A program made the position numbers and the translations under genes. Shown here piece by piece: positions 1 to 8,521 of a stretch of DNA of 64,000 nucleotides (its first letter is position 1; each line of letters begins with the position of its first letter). Source of the DNA: Novosphingobium sp. (GTDB lineage Bacteria > Pseudomonadota > Alphaproteobacteria > Sphingomonadales > Sphingomonadaceae); assembly GCA_024236175.1 (NCBI GenBank), contig JACKKY010000002.1, positions 831,674 to 895,673 on the forward strand. Direction: 5' to 3'. The notes below the pieces were generated by a model. It searched no databases, was not told where the DNA came from, and saw only the letters and a program-made list of their open reading frames with translations.

Positions 1-468
1 GTGATCCTGGGCGGAAGCAGCGAGCCGGCCGCGCGCCGGGCCGCGCGCATCGCCGATGCCTTCGTGCCGTCGTCCTCCGATTGCTGGGATTTCTACCGCG
101 ACGAGATGGTCAAGCTCGGCAAGCCCGATCCCGGACCGCACCCGGGCGGCAGCACCGAAGTCACGGCGCTGGCGCGCGATCCCGATGCGGGCTGGAAGGC
201 AATGGCGCCGTTCTTCCTCCACGAGACCAACGCCTATGGCGCATGGAACGCGGCGGCGGACAAGAGCAGCCCCTATTTCGAAGTCCCGGACGAAGACGCG
301 CTCAAGGCAACCGGTCGCTATCACGTGGTGACGCCAGAGCAGATGGTCGAGCAGCTCAAGGCGATGCCGGTGGCCCAGTTCCACCCGCTGTGCGGCGGCA
401 TGCCGATCGACCTGGCGTGGGAAAGCCTGCGCCTGTTCGAAAAGGAAGTGCTCCCGGCCTTGCGCTAG
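1..468 (+). CDS. LLM-class flavin-dependent oxidoreductase, C-terminal part
   Basis: The window opens inside this gene, so only the last 155 residues are seen and the GTG at base 1 is not taken as a start. The fragment has the look of the C-terminal half of bacterial luciferase-like monooxygenases: an early GSSEPAARRAARIAD stretch where these barrels bind the flavin phosphate, then an LPxxLR-like end (LFEKEVLPALR). Such enzymes oxidise small organic substrates with reduced FMN or F420. The substrate cannot be read from the fragment. It ends 61 bases before purB on the same strand. Family call is fairly safe; anything finer is not. Confidence 0.75.
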   Translation: MILGGSSEPAARRAARIADAFVPSSSDCWDFYRDEMVKLGKPDPGPHPGGSTEVTALARDPDAGWKAMAPFFLHETNAYGAWNAAADKSSPYFEVPDEDALKATGRYHVVTPEQMVEQLKAMPVAQFHPLCGGMPIDLAWESLRLFEKEVLPALR

Positions 469-529
469 GCTTGCCTTCCGGACCTCGTCCCCCTAGCGGC
501 ACGGCGTCAGTTTCAACCGGAGTCGAAGA

Positions 530-1846
530 ATGGTCCCCCGCTACGCCCGCCCCGCGATGACCGCGATCTGGGAACCGGAAGCGCGTTATCGCATCTGGTT
601 CGAGATCGAGGCCCACGCCACCGAGAAGCTCGGCGAGCTGGGCGTGGTCCCCGCCAGCGCGGGCAAGGCGCTGTGGGACTGGTGGGCCACCGATCCGCAG
701 ATCGACGTCGCCGCGATCGACGCGATCGAAGCTGTCACCAAGCACGACGTGATCGCCTTTCTCGACTGGGTCGCGCAGCAGGTCGGCCCCGAAGCGCGCT
801 TCATGCACCAGGGGATGACGAGCTCGGACGTGCTCGACACGACGCTGGCGGTCCAGCTTGCGCGGGCATCGGACATATTGCTCGAAGATCTCGACCTGCT
901 GCTGGCGGCGATCAGGCGCCGGGCGGAAGAGCACAAGTACACGCCGACCATCGGGCGCAGCCACGGCATCCACGCCGAACCGACGACCTTCGGTCTGAAG
1001 CTGGCGCAGGCCTATGCCGAGTTCGCGCGCTGCCGCGACCGGCTTGCCGCCGCGCGCGACGAGATCGCCACCTGCGCCATATCCGGCGCGGTCGGCACCT
1101 TCGCCAATATCGACCCGACCGTCGAGGACTACGTCGCCGAAAAGCTGGGCCTGTCGCCCGAACCGATTTCCACCCAGGTGATCCCGCGCGACCGGCACGC
1201 GATGTTCTTCGCGACGCTGGGCGTGATCGCCAGCTCGGTCGAGCGGCTTGCCGTCGAGGTGAGGCATCTGCAACGCACCGAGGTTCTGGAAGCGGAAGAG
1301 TATTTCTCGCCGGGCCAGAAAGGCAGCTCGGCGATGCCGCACAAGCGCAACCCGGTGCTGACCGAGAACCTCACCGGCCTCGCCCGCATGGTCCGCTCCG
1401 CCGTCACCCCTGCCCTCGAAAACGTGGCGCTGTGGCACGAGCGCGATATCTCGCACAGCTCTGTCGAGCGCTTCATCGGCCCCGACGCGACGATCACTCT
1501 CGACTTCGCGCTGGGCCGGCTTACGGGCGTGATCGACAAGCTCCTCGTCTACCCCGAGCGCATGCAGAAGAATCTGGACCGGATGGGCGGGCTCGTCCAC
1601 TCGCAGCGGGTCCTGCTGGCGCTGACCCAGGCCGGGATCACCCGCGACGATGCCTACCGGCTGGTCCAGCGCAACGCCATGAAAGTCTGGGAATCGGAAG
1701 GGGAGCTGTCCCTGCTGGAGCTGCTCAAGGCCGACCCCGAAGTCGCGGCTGCCCTCTCGCCGTCGGAACTCGAAGAGAAGTTCAACCTCGATTACCACTT
1801 CAAGCAGGTGGACCGCATCTTCGATCGCGTGTTCGGGACGAAGTGA
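530..1846 (+). CDS. purB: Adenylosuccinate lyase
   Basis: Encodes 438 residues, the normal length for the short bacterial PurB. It splits SAICAR to AICAR and adenylosuccinate to AMP, releasing fumarate, in cytosolic purine synthesis. The fumarase/aspartase superfamily signature GSSAMPHKRNP is intact near residue 265 and holds the flexible catalytic-serine loop; the TSSDVLDT and GRSHGIHAEPT blocks that carry substrate and catalytic histidine residues are also present. ATG at 530 is preceded by CCGGAG about 10 bases upstream. Another purine gene, purF, lies far away at 54.0 kb, so this is not a purine operon. No sign of damage. Confidence 0.96.
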   Translation: MVPRYARPAMTAIWEPEARYRIWFEIEAHATEKLGELGVVPASAGKALWDWWATDPQIDVAAIDAIEAVTKHDVIAFLDWVAQQVGPEARFMHQGMTSSDVLDTTLAVQLARASDILLEDLDLLLAAIRRRAEEHKYTPTIGRSHGIHAEPTTFGLKLAQAYAEFARCRDRLAAARDEIATCAISGAVGTFANIDPTVEDYVAEKLGLSPEPISTQVIPRDRHAMFFATLGVIASSVERLAVEVRHLQRTEVLEAEEYFSPGQKGSSAMPHKRNPVLTENLTGLARMVRSAVTPALENVALWHERDISHSSVERFIGPDATITLDFALGRLTGVIDKLLVYPERMQKNLDRMGGLVHSQRVLLALTQAGITRDDAYRLVQRNAMKVWESEGELSLLELLKADPEVAAALSPSELEEKFNLDYHFKQVDRIFDRVFGTK

Positions 1847-1959
1847 TCCCGACTTGCGCCCATTGCCGGCCCCGGACGGTGACGCCCGCCGCTCTTCCCA
1901 TGCCAGCCAATCCCGCCTAGCATCGCAGCGGAATTGCAAGGGAGACAGAGAGGCACGCC

Positions 1960-2319
1960 ATGCAGATCGCCCGCACCGTCGTCTGGATCGTCATCACCGC
2001 AATCCTCGTATCGTTCATCGCGATGAACTGGGAGCGCGCGCCGGTGAATTTCTGGCCACTGGAAGACAGCTATCTCCGGTTCGAATGGCCGGTCGGCGTC
2101 ATCGCGCTGCTCTTCTTCCTGCTCGGGCTGGTGCCGATGTGGCTGCTGCACCGCGCCGGACGCTGGCGACTGAACCGGCGGATAAGCGCGCTGGAGAACA
2201 GCGTGCGGGCAACTGCGGCCGCAGCCCCCGTTGCCAGCGCCGTCTTGCCTGAAGCCGATACCGAACCGGATACGCAACCCGAAACCGCAACCGAGAAAAC
2301 GGAAGACACCGCGAGCTGA
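1960..2319 (+). CDS. LapA-family (DUF1049) small membrane protein
   Basis: A 119-residue protein with two hydrophobic helices (about residues 4-24 and 43-64) separated by a short loop, followed by a charged, alanine/glutamate-rich cytoplasmic tail. This is the plan of lipopolysaccharide assembly protein A-domain (DUF1049) proteins of the inner membrane. ATG at 1960 follows AAGGGAGACAGAG. The stop codon is separated from the pyrF start by one base, so the two genes are almost certainly cotranscribed, an arrangement I recall from other sphingomonads. The molecular role in this group is not established. Confidence 0.78.
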   Translation: MQIARTVVWIVITAILVSFIAMNWERAPVNFWPLEDSYLRFEWPVGVIALLFFLLGLVPMWLLHRAGRWRLNRRISALENSVRATAAAAPVASAVLPEADTEPDTQPETATEKTEDTAS

Positions 2320-2320
2320 T

Positions 2321-2998
2321 ATGAACCACAACCCTATCTTCCTTGCCCTTGACCTGCCCCGCCTGGATGCCGCCGAGGAGCTGGCCCGCAAGGTTGCCGA
2401 TCATATCGGCGGGCTGAAGCTCGGCCTCGAGTTCTTTTGCGCGCACGGGCATCACGGCGTCCACGAGATCGCCAAGACCGGGTTGCCGATCTTCCTCGAC
2501 CTCAAGCTGCATGACATTCCCAACACGGTGGCGGCGGCGATGCAGGCGATCCATGTCCTCGAACCCGCGATCGTGACCGTCCACGCCTCCGGCGGGCGGG
2601 CGATGATGGAAGACGCCAAGGCCGCCGCCGGCGAACATACCAAGGTTGTGGGCGTAACCGTCCTCACCAGTTTCGACGATTCCGACCTCAAGCCGATCGG
2701 CATCAACGACAGCCCGCACGACCAGGCGCTGCGGCTGGCGGAACTGGCGCACGCATCCGGCCTCGACGGCATCGTCTGCTCCGGGCACGAGGTGGCGGCG
2801 GTGCATGACCAATGGAAGGACGGCTTCTTCGTCGTGCCCGGACTGCGCCTGCCCAAGGGCAAGTCCGGCGACCAGAAGCGGATCGTGACCCCGCGTGAGG
2901 CGCGCGATGCCGGCGCCAGCGTGCTGGTGATCGGCCGCCCGATCAGGAGCGCCGAAGATCCGGTGGTAGCCGCCCGCGCGATCGAGGCAACTCTTTGA
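2321..2998 (+). CDS. pyrF: Orotidine 5'-phosphate decarboxylase
   Basis: A 225-residue TIM barrel that decarboxylates OMP to UMP, the last step of de novo pyrimidine synthesis. The catalytic Asp-Lys-x-x-Asp charge network is seen in FLDLKLHDIPNT near residues 58-69, and the phosphate-binding end GRPI is near residue 208. The frame is open further upstream (to 2231), but ATG at 2321 gives the family's N-terminus (NPIFLALD) one base after the previous stop, so it is chosen. The last codon TTTG A overlaps the TTG start of the beta-lactamase gene by four bases, indicating translational coupling. Confidence 0.96.
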   Translation: MNHNPIFLALDLPRLDAAEELARKVADHIGGLKLGLEFFCAHGHHGVHEIAKTGLPIFLDLKLHDIPNTVAAAMQAIHVLEPAIVTVHASGGRAMMEDAKAAAGEHTKVVGVTVLTSFDDSDLKPIGINDSPHDQALRLAELAHASGLDGIVCSGHEVAAVHDQWKDGFFVVPGLRLPKGKSGDQKRIVTPREARDAGASVLVIGRPIRSAEDPVVAARAIEATL

Positions 2999-3819
2999 GA
3001 CGTCAAGGCTGGCGAATTCGGGCGATTGTCGCCCTGTTCACCGGCCTGTCGACACTAACCGCTTCCTGCTCGCCAGCCCCCGCCGAAACCTCCCGGGCGG
3101 CAATGCCGGGGCCTGCCGCCCGTTGGGGCGAAGTGACTTTCCAGGCCATTGCTCCCGGCATCTGGCTGCACTCGGAATACGCGGACCCGCCCGGCGTCGG
3201 CCCCACCCGCAGCAACGGGCTGATCGTCGAGGCTGGCGACCACTCGATACTCGTCGACACCGCTTGGAACGATGCCCAGACCGGATCGATAGTGGAGTGG
3301 GCCGAGGCATCGCTGCACAGACCCGTGGCGGCAGCGATCGTCACCCACGCGCATCACGACAAGATGGGCGGCATAGCCGCCTTGCGGAGCGCGGGTATCA
3401 GGACCTTCGCCAATCGCCTTACCAACGCCGACGCGCCGAAGCGCGGGCTCCTTCCCGCAGACGTATCGCTCGACTTCGATTCCGGAGGCTGGCTCACCGC
3501 GGAATCGGCGCGCGCTGCCGAACCGCTCGGCGCGATCCGCCCCTACTTCCCGGGCGCCGGACATACCCGCGACAACATCGTGGTCGGCGTCGCAGATGGA
3601 GCCGTCCTGTTCGGCGGATGCCTGATCCGTCCATCGGACGCGCAATCTCTGGGAAACACGAGCGATGGCGACATTGCGCACTGGGGCATCGCCGCCAGGG
3701 CGGCGGGAGCGGCATTCCCCAACGCGACGGTCGTGATCCCGAGTCACGGCGACATCGCCGGCAGGGACCTGATCGAACTGACCGCCCGCCTAGCCCTCGC
3801 CGCGCAAGCGCCGAGATAG
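2995..3819 (+). CDS. NDM-like subclass B1 metallo-beta-lactamase, probable lipoprotein
   Basis: A 274-residue protein predicted to hydrolyse beta-lactams, including carbapenems, with two zinc ions at the periplasmic face. All B1 zinc ligands are present: His118, His120, Asp122 (THAHHDKMGG), His190 (GAGHTRDN), Cys209 (GGCLIR) and His251 (IPSHGD). Spacing is within one or two residues of NDM-1, and the SLGN loop (Asn221) is shared. Arg212 stands where NDM-1 has the substrate-binding lysine, as in some other B1 enzymes. A basic N-terminus, hydrophobic stretch and Cys25 (LTASC, a relaxed lipobox) suggest a lipoprotein, as for NDM-1. The TTG start overlaps the pyrF stop; ribosome re-initiation is likely. 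Base composition matches its neighbours, so it looks like a resident chromosomal gene. Confidence 0.9.
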   Translation: MRRQGWRIRAIVALFTGLSTLTASCSPAPAETSRAAMPGPAARWGEVTFQAIAPGIWLHSEYADPPGVGPTRSNGLIVEAGDHSILVDTAWNDAQTGSIVEWAEASLHRPVAAAIVTHAHHDKMGGIAALRSAGIRTFANRLTNADAPKRGLLPADVSLDFDSGGWLTAESARAAEPLGAIRPYFPGAGHTRDNIVVGVADGAVLFGGCLIRPSDAQSLGNTSDGDIAHWGIAARAAGAAFPNATVVIPSHGDIAGRDLIELTARLALAAQAPR

Positions 3820-3909
3820 CATGACCGGGCAACGGCCCTGCCGGCCATTCAGGCTCAGGAAACAACGGGCGGGGCAATTCGTTCACAAGAAGAACAAAGG
3901 AGATTGCCG

Positions 3910-4674
3910 ATGAAGCGCCTTTCCCTGGCCCCCGCACTCGCCGCCCTTTCCCTTTGCGCGCTTGCCGCGCCCCTGCCCGCGCTTGCGCAAGACGGCAGCT
4001 CCGGCCCGGTCGTCGCCGCCGGCCACTCGATGCTGACCGTCAGCGCCGAGGGCCGCTCGTCCCGCGAACCCGACCTTGCGGTGTTCACCGCAGGCGTCGC
4101 CACGACCGGCAAGACCGCCGGCGAAGCGCTCAGCGAGAATTCGGTTGCGATGAACCGTGTGATCCAGGCCCTGAAGCGCGCCGGGATTGCCGACCGGGAC
4201 ATCCAGACCAGCAACCTCAGCCTCAATCCGGTCTACGGCAACCGCACGCGGACGGCGAACACGCTGGAAGAGCAGATGCCACCGATCCTGGGCTATCGCG
4301 CCAACAACACGGTGACGGTCAAGCAGCGCAAGCTCGAACAGTTCGGGCGCGTGATCGATACCCTGGTTTCCGCAGGCGCAAACCAGGTCAACGGGCCCAA
4401 CTTCCAGATCGACGAACCCGACTCAGCCATGGACGAGGCACGCACCCAAGCCGTCGGGAAGGCGCGGGAAAGAGCCAGTCTCTATGCCCGCGCCGCAGGC
4501 CTGCGGGTGGTCCGGATACTGACGATCAGCGAAGGCGGCAGCTATTCTCCGCGACCGCCGGTCATGTACGCCCGCGCCGCAATGGATGCCTCTGAAAGCG
4601 CGCCCACACCCGTCGCTGCCGGGGAAGTGGAAGTGCAGGCCAACGTCACGGTAAGCTTCGAACTGGCGCCTTGA
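3910..4674 (+). CDS. SIMPL (DUF541) domain periplasmic protein
   Basis: A 254-residue exported protein. Residues 1-22 form a signal peptide (KRLSLAPALAAL then an AxA-like LPALAQ cleavage site). The rest matches the SIMPL/DUF541 fold found in BP26 and YggE: a start with SAEGRSSREPDLAVFTAGV and a middle with AVMNRVIQALKRAGI and QTSNLSLNPVY. Family members are linked to oxidative-stress tolerance, but mechanism is unknown. A TTG six bases upstream is in frame; ATG at 3910 is chosen because AAAGGAG sits seven bases before it. It stands alone between the beta-lactamase gene and trpF. Confidence 0.85.
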   Translation: MKRLSLAPALAALSLCALAAPLPALAQDGSSGPVVAAGHSMLTVSAEGRSSREPDLAVFTAGVATTGKTAGEALSENSVAMNRVIQALKRAGIADRDIQTSNLSLNPVYGNRTRTANTLEEQMPPILGYRANNTVTVKQRKLEQFGRVIDTLVSAGANQVNGPNFQIDEPDSAMDEARTQAVGKARERASLYARAAGLRVVRILTISEGGSYSPRPPVMYARAAMDASESAPTPVAAGEVEVQANVTVSFELAP

Positions 4675-4705
4675 CCTGCCCGCGCCGGGCGCTAACCCCG
4701 CGCGC

Positions 4706-5347
4706 ATGCCCAGCCCGGCGATCAAGATCTGCGGCCTGAAGACCGCCGAAGCGCTCGACGCAGCCGTGAAGGCGCGCGCCGACTACGTCGGCTTCGTCTT
4801 CTTTCCGCCCAGCCCCCGCCACCTGCCGCTCGCTGACGCGGCGGAGCTGGCCGCGCGTGCGGACGGCAAGGTGAAGCGCGTGGCGCTGATGGTCGATCCG
4901 GACGACGCGGCCATTTCCGAGATCCTGTCCGCCGTGCACCTCGATGCGCTCCAGCTTCACGGCAAGGAGACGCCCGAACGCAGCGCGCAGATCAGGGCCC
5001 GCTTCGGCCTGCCGGTCTGGAAGGCGCTGTCCGTCGCGTCACCGGAGGATGTGGCTCGCGCCGGAAGCTACGCGGGCGCGGCCAACCTCGTCCTGTTCGA
5101 TGCCAAGACGCCGAAGAATGCCTTGCCCGGCGGCATGGGGCTTTCGTTCGACTGGAAGCTGGTCGCAAACTGGAACGGACCGCTGGCGTGGGGCCTTGCC
5201 GGAGGGCTGACGCCCGACAACGTGGGCGAGGCGATCCGGCTCACCGGCACGCCATTAGTCGATACGTCCTCGGGCGTGGAAAGCGCGCCGGGGGTGAAGG
5301 ATACAGGCCGGATCGCGCGGTTCTGCGCCGCCGTCAGAGCCGCATAG
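4706..5347 (+). CDS. trpF: Phosphoribosylanthranilate isomerase
   Basis: A 213-residue TIM barrel for the third step of tryptophan synthesis, converting PRA to CdRP in the cytosol. The catalytic cysteine lies in KICGLK at residues 7-12, the general-acid aspartate region is FDAKTP near residue 132, and the phosphate site and C-terminal signature DTSSGVE.APG.KD are intact. In many alphaproteobacteria trpF directly precedes trpB; here two unrelated genes and 1.1 kb separate them. Start ATG at 4706 gives the expected N-terminus. Confidence 0.95.
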   Translation: MPSPAIKICGLKTAEALDAAVKARADYVGFVFFPPSPRHLPLADAAELAARADGKVKRVALMVDPDDAAISEILSAVHLDALQLHGKETPERSAQIRARFGLPVWKALSVASPEDVARAGSYAGAANLVLFDAKTPKNALPGGMGLSFDWKLVANWNGPLAWGLAGGLTPDNVGEAIRLTGTPLVDTSSGVESAPGVKDTGRIARFCAAVRAA

Positions 5348-5363
5348 AAAGGAGTCAGGCAGC

Positions 5364-5735
5364 ATGAAGAAACTTGGATATGCGATGGCGGCCATGCTGC
5401 TGGCCTCGACCGTATCGGTGCCCGCGCAGGCCCGCCCCTTCGTGACCTCGAAGGACTTCCTCGATTTCTGCGCCGTGGACGAGGCCTACAATCAGTCTAC
5501 CTGCTCCGCCTATGTATGGGGACTGGCCGAGGGGCTGCGGACCATGGCGATGAACTACAAGCCGGACTTCTGGTGCATGCCGCCCCGGGTCAACATGAAG
5601 GAGCTGTACGATATCGGCCGCGCCTTCATGCTCAACAATCCCGACCTGCAGCACTACAAGCCGAGCGATCTGCTCACCCTTTCCTGGCAACAGGCCTATC
5701 CCTGCCCGATCGGGGACGAGGCGGAAAGCAAATAG
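5364..5735 (+). CDS. Rap1a/Tai-like small secreted protein
   Basis: A 123-residue protein with a clear signal peptide (MKKLGYAMAAMLLAS, cleavage after AQA near residue 24). The mature part has four cysteines (near residues 36, 46, 70 and 113) and the pattern C..Y..GLAEGLR...W C.PP.VN...L..I...F...P.L....S.LL...W..AYPC, which resembles the Rap1a/Tai family of periplasmic immunity proteins first described for type VI secretion amidase effectors. No effector or secretion genes lie nearby. Lone Rap1a/Tai-like proteins are common in proteobacteria and their role is unclear. AAAGGAG precedes the ATG by about 12 bases. Confidence 0.7.
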   Translation: MKKLGYAMAAMLLASTVSVPAQARPFVTSKDFLDFCAVDEAYNQSTCSAYVWGLAEGLRTMAMNYKPDFWCMPPRVNMKELYDIGRAFMLNNPDLQHYKPSDLLTLSWQQAYPCPIGDEAESK

Positions 5736-5746
5736 GCCAATCGAAA

Positions 5747-5774
5747 AGGGGCGGCCCGTTGCCGGACCGCCCCT
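5747..5774 (-). terminator. Rho-independent terminator between convergent genes
   Basis: An 8-bp GC-rich stem (5747-5754 with 5767-5774) lies between two convergent genes. Read on the minus strand it is followed by TTTTCGATT, so it best serves the outer-membrane protein gene to the right; on the plus strand no T-run follows. Confidence 0.7.
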
Positions 5775-5795
5775 CCCTCGCCGATCGCTGCGGGA

Positions 5796-6260
5796 TCAGA
5801 ACCTGATACCGAGGCCGGCGACGGCGCCGTCATAATCGCTGACGCCGTTGCCGATGAAGTGATGGCGGTATTCAACCTTGCCGTAGAGCTTGCTGCCGAA
5901 ATTGTGCTGGTAGCCGGCCCCGCCGGTGATTTCCTCCTCGCAGGTCCGGCACGGCTTGGTCTGGTAGCTGGTCACGGCATAGAGCTTGCCGGCGTCTCCG
6001 GCCTTGATGCCGGCCCTGCCGCCGATGCCGAAAGATACGCGCTGGTTCGAGTCCAGGATCTTGTCGGCGGACGTCTCGAGGCCCACGAAGCCACTGTCAC
6101 CCATATCCCAGTCGTATCCGACAGCGGCACCGGCGGTGCCCTCGCTGTCGTCGCCATCCCAGACGACCCCGCCATGGCCTTCGATGCGGCCTTCATTGGC
6201 AAACGCCGGCGAAGCTGCGGCTGCAGCGGCTGCAACGAGCGGGAGAAGAACTTTACGCAT
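5796..6260 (-). CDS. Small outer-membrane beta-barrel protein
   Basis: A 154-residue exported protein: signal peptide MRKVLLPLVAAAAAAASPAFA, then alternating Gly/aromatic strands (GHGGVVWDG, AAVGYDWDMG, GFVGLETSAD, LYGKVEYRHH) and a C-terminal GLGIRF ending in phenylalanine, the outer-membrane insertion signature. This is the plan of small eight-stranded OmpA/Opa-like barrels. The pair of cysteines in KPCRTCEEE is unusual for such a barrel and may form a disulfide in an extracellular loop. An upstream in-frame ATG exists at 6287, but ATG at 6260 has AGGAG seven bases before it and begins the signal peptide. Function unknown. Confidence 0.8.
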   Translation of the reverse strand: MRKVLLPLVAAAAAAASPAFANEGRIEGHGGVVWDGDDSEGTAGAAVGYDWDMGDSGFVGLETSADKILDSNQRVSFGIGGRAGIKAGDAGKLYAVTSYQTKPCRTCEEEITGGAGYQHNFGSKLYGKVEYRHHFIGNGVSDYDGAVAGLGIRF

Positions 6261-6330
6261 AAGAAACTCCTGAAAAATCAACCCCATGACAGGGGCAGCC
6301 GGGAGCTACGCAGCCTTGCCTTGCGGACCA

Positions 6331-6347
6331 ATGAACCGTTTGTTCAT
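6331..6347. promoter_or_regulatory. Short palindrome in divergent promoter region
   Basis: ATGAAC-CGTTT-GTTCAT is a perfect 6-bp inverted repeat 70 bases upstream of the outer-membrane gene and 142 bases before trpB. Its symmetry and place suit a repressor operator. It is not a LexA box (wrong spacing and orientation). No regulator can be named. Confidence 0.3.
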
Positions 6348-6488
6348 AAGTGTCGCATGGGTGATATGATGTGTCTCTTCTGCGGTATTGCGTTGTAAAT
6401 TCGCTTACGCGGAAGGCCCGATCGGCACCCTGCCCCGATCCCGAAAAGCTGGACTTCGCGGGCCTGCTCTGCCAATCGCGCGAGCGCC

Positions 6489-7703
6489 ATGAACGCACCG
6501 AACCCCAACAGTTTCCGCAACCAGCCGGACGAGCGCGGCCATTTCGGCCAGTTCGGCGGCCGCTATGTCGCGGAAACGCTGATGCCGCTGATCCTCGACC
6601 TCGAAAAGGAATACAAGGCGGCCAAGGACGATCCCTCCTTCCGGGAAGAATTCGAGGACCTGCTCGAACATTATGTCGGCCGGCCGAGCCCGCTCTATTT
6701 CGCGCCGCGGCTGACCGAGGAATTGGGCGGCGCGCAGGTCTGGTTCAAGCGCGACGAGCTCAACCACACCGGCGCGCACAAGATCAACAATTGCATCGGG
6801 CAGATCCTGCTCGCGATCCGCATGGGCAAGACCCGGATCATCGCCGAGACTGGCGCGGGCCAGCACGGCGTCGCCACCGCGACCGTTGCCGCGCGCTTCG
6901 GCCTGCCCTGCGTCGTCTACATGGGTGCGACCGACGTCGAGCGGCAGCAGCCCAACGTCTTCCGCATGAAGCTGCTGGGCGCGGAAGTGATCCCGGTTGA
7001 AAGCGGCGCCAGGACGCTCAAGGACGCGATGAACGAGGCGCTGCGCGACTGGGTCGCGAACGTCCACGACACATTCTACATCATCGGCACCGCGGCAGGC
7101 CCGCACCCCTATCCGGAGCTGGTGCGCGACTTCCAGTCCGTGATCGGCCGCGAGGCGCGCGAACAGATGCTCGCCCGCACGGGCAAGCTGCCGGACCTGC
7201 TGGTCGCGGCGATCGGCGGCGGCTCCAACGCCATCGGCCTGTTCCACCCCTTCCTCGACGATGCGGATGTGAAGATGCTCGGCGTCGAGGCGGCAGGCCA
7301 CGGGCTCGACAAGCAGCACGCCGCCTCGCTCGCGGGCGGCAGGCCCGGCATCCTCCACGGTAACAAGACCTACCTGTTGCAGGACGAGGACGGCCAGATC
7401 GCGGAGGCCCATTCTATCAGCGCCGGTCTGGACTATCCCGGCATCGGTCCTGAACATTCCTGGCTCAAGGAGATCGGCCGGGTCGACTACACCTCGGTCA
7501 CCGACGACGAGGCGCTGCAGGCCTTCCAGCTGCTCTGCCGCACCGAGGGCATCATCCCGGCACTCGAACCGAGCCATGCGATCGCCGCCGTCAGGAAAGT
7601 CGCCCCGACCATGGGCAAGGACGAGATCATCCTCGCCAACCTGTGCGGTCGCGGCGACAAGGACATCTTCACTGTGGCCGACGCGCTGGGGGTGAAGCTG
7701 TGA
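6489..7703 (+). CDS. trpB: Tryptophan synthase beta chain
   Basis: A 404-residue PLP enzyme that joins indole and serine to make tryptophan, working as an alpha2-beta2 complex with TrpA. The PLP lysine is in the HTGAHKINN block near residue 97, the glycine-rich phosphate site GGGSNAIG is near residue 243, and the C-terminal GRGDKD is intact. It is full length. The stop codon TGA overlaps the trpA GTG start by four bases, as is usual for translationally coupled trpBA. No leader peptide or attenuator was seen upstream. Confidence 0.97.
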   Translation: MNAPNPNSFRNQPDERGHFGQFGGRYVAETLMPLILDLEKEYKAAKDDPSFREEFEDLLEHYVGRPSPLYFAPRLTEELGGAQVWFKRDELNHTGAHKINNCIGQILLAIRMGKTRIIAETGAGQHGVATATVAARFGLPCVVYMGATDVERQQPNVFRMKLLGAEVIPVESGARTLKDAMNEALRDWVANVHDTFYIIGTAAGPHPYPELVRDFQSVIGREAREQMLARTGKLPDLLVAAIGGGSNAIGLFHPFLDDADVKMLGVEAAGHGLDKQHAASLAGGRPGILHGNKTYLLQDEDGQIAEAHSISAGLDYPGIGPEHSWLKEIGRVDYTSVTDDEALQAFQLLCRTEGIIPALEPSHAIAAVRKVAPTMGKDEIILANLCGRGDKDIFTVADALGVKL

Positions 7704-8503
7704 GCCGTCTGGCGAATGCCTTTTCCAAAGGCCGCCCTGCCCTCGTCACTTTCGTAACCGCCGGCGATCCGACGCCCGACGCCACGCCGGCGATCCTCGA
7801 CGCGCTGGTCGAAGGCGGCGCCGACGTGATCGAGCTCGGCATGCCCTTTACCGACCCGATGGCCGACGGACCGGCGATCCAGGCCGCGAACCTGCGCTCG
7901 CTCGCTGCCGGCACCCGCACGGCGGATATCCTCAGGATCGCGACCGATTTCCGCGCGCGCCATCCCGAAGTGCCGCTGGTGCTGATGGGCTATGCCAACC
8001 CGATGACGATCCGCGGCCCGGAATGGTTCGCGGCCGAGTGCGCCAGGGCGGGCGTCGACGGCGTGATCTGCGTCGACATCCCGCCCGAGGAAGATCCCGA
8101 ACTGGGCCCCGCATTGCGCTCGGCCGGGATTGCGCTGATTCGCCTCGCCACACCGACCACCGACGCGAAGCGCCTGCCCACCGTGCTGCAGGACACGTCC
8201 GGATTCCTCTACTACGTCTCGGTCGCGGGCATCACCGGCAAGCAGCAGGCCGCGCTCGGTTCGATCGAGGATGCGGTGGCGCGACTCAAGTCGGCGACGG
8301 AGCTTCCGGTCGCGGTCGGCTTCGGCGTGCGCACGCCCGACCAGGCCAGCGCCATCGCCAAGGTCGCCGACGGGGTCGTCGTGGGCTCCGCGCTGGTCGA
8401 AATGGTGGCCGAATGGGGGCCTGATGCCGCCGGTCCGGTGCGCGAGGCGACCAGGGCGCTTGCCGACGCGGTGCATTCCGCAAAGGAAATTGGGCAGCAA
8501 TAA
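7700..8503 (+). CDS. trpA: Tryptophan synthase alpha chain
   Basis: A 267-residue TIM barrel that cleaves indole-3-glycerol phosphate and passes indole through a tunnel to TrpB. Catalytic Glu and Asp are in VIELGMPFTDPMADGP (about residues 47-62), and the phosphate-binding ends VGFGV and GSALVE are present. The frame is open upstream, but GTG at 7700 overlaps the trpB stop (GTGA) and gives the expected N-terminus SRLANAF. The next gene is not accD, as expected for this group, but an AT-rich unknown gene 18 bases on. Confidence 0.97.
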   Translation: MSRLANAFSKGRPALVTFVTAGDPTPDATPAILDALVEGGADVIELGMPFTDPMADGPAIQAANLRSLAAGTRTADILRIATDFRARHPEVPLVLMGYANPMTIRGPEWFAAECARAGVDGVICVDIPPEEDPELGPALRSAGIALIRLATPTTDAKRLPTVLQDTSGFLYYVSVAGITGKQQAALGSIEDAVARLKSATELPVAVGFGVRTPDQASAIAKVADGVVVGSALVEMVAEWGPDAAGPVREATRALADAVHSAKEIGQQ

Positions 8504-8521
8504 GCCGCGAGGAGGAGCTCC

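Noticed and set aside
356..1939. Long open frame (527 codons) on the minus strand opposite purB
   Set aside because: Its translation has no family motif, and the opposite strand is unmistakably PurB. High G+C yields many such antisense open frames throughout this window.
6331..6347. GAAC...GTTC palindrome considered as an SOS box
   Set aside because: Alphaproteobacterial boxes are direct repeats with seven-base spacers and the Gram-positive box has a four-base spacer; here the repeat is inverted with a five-base spacer.
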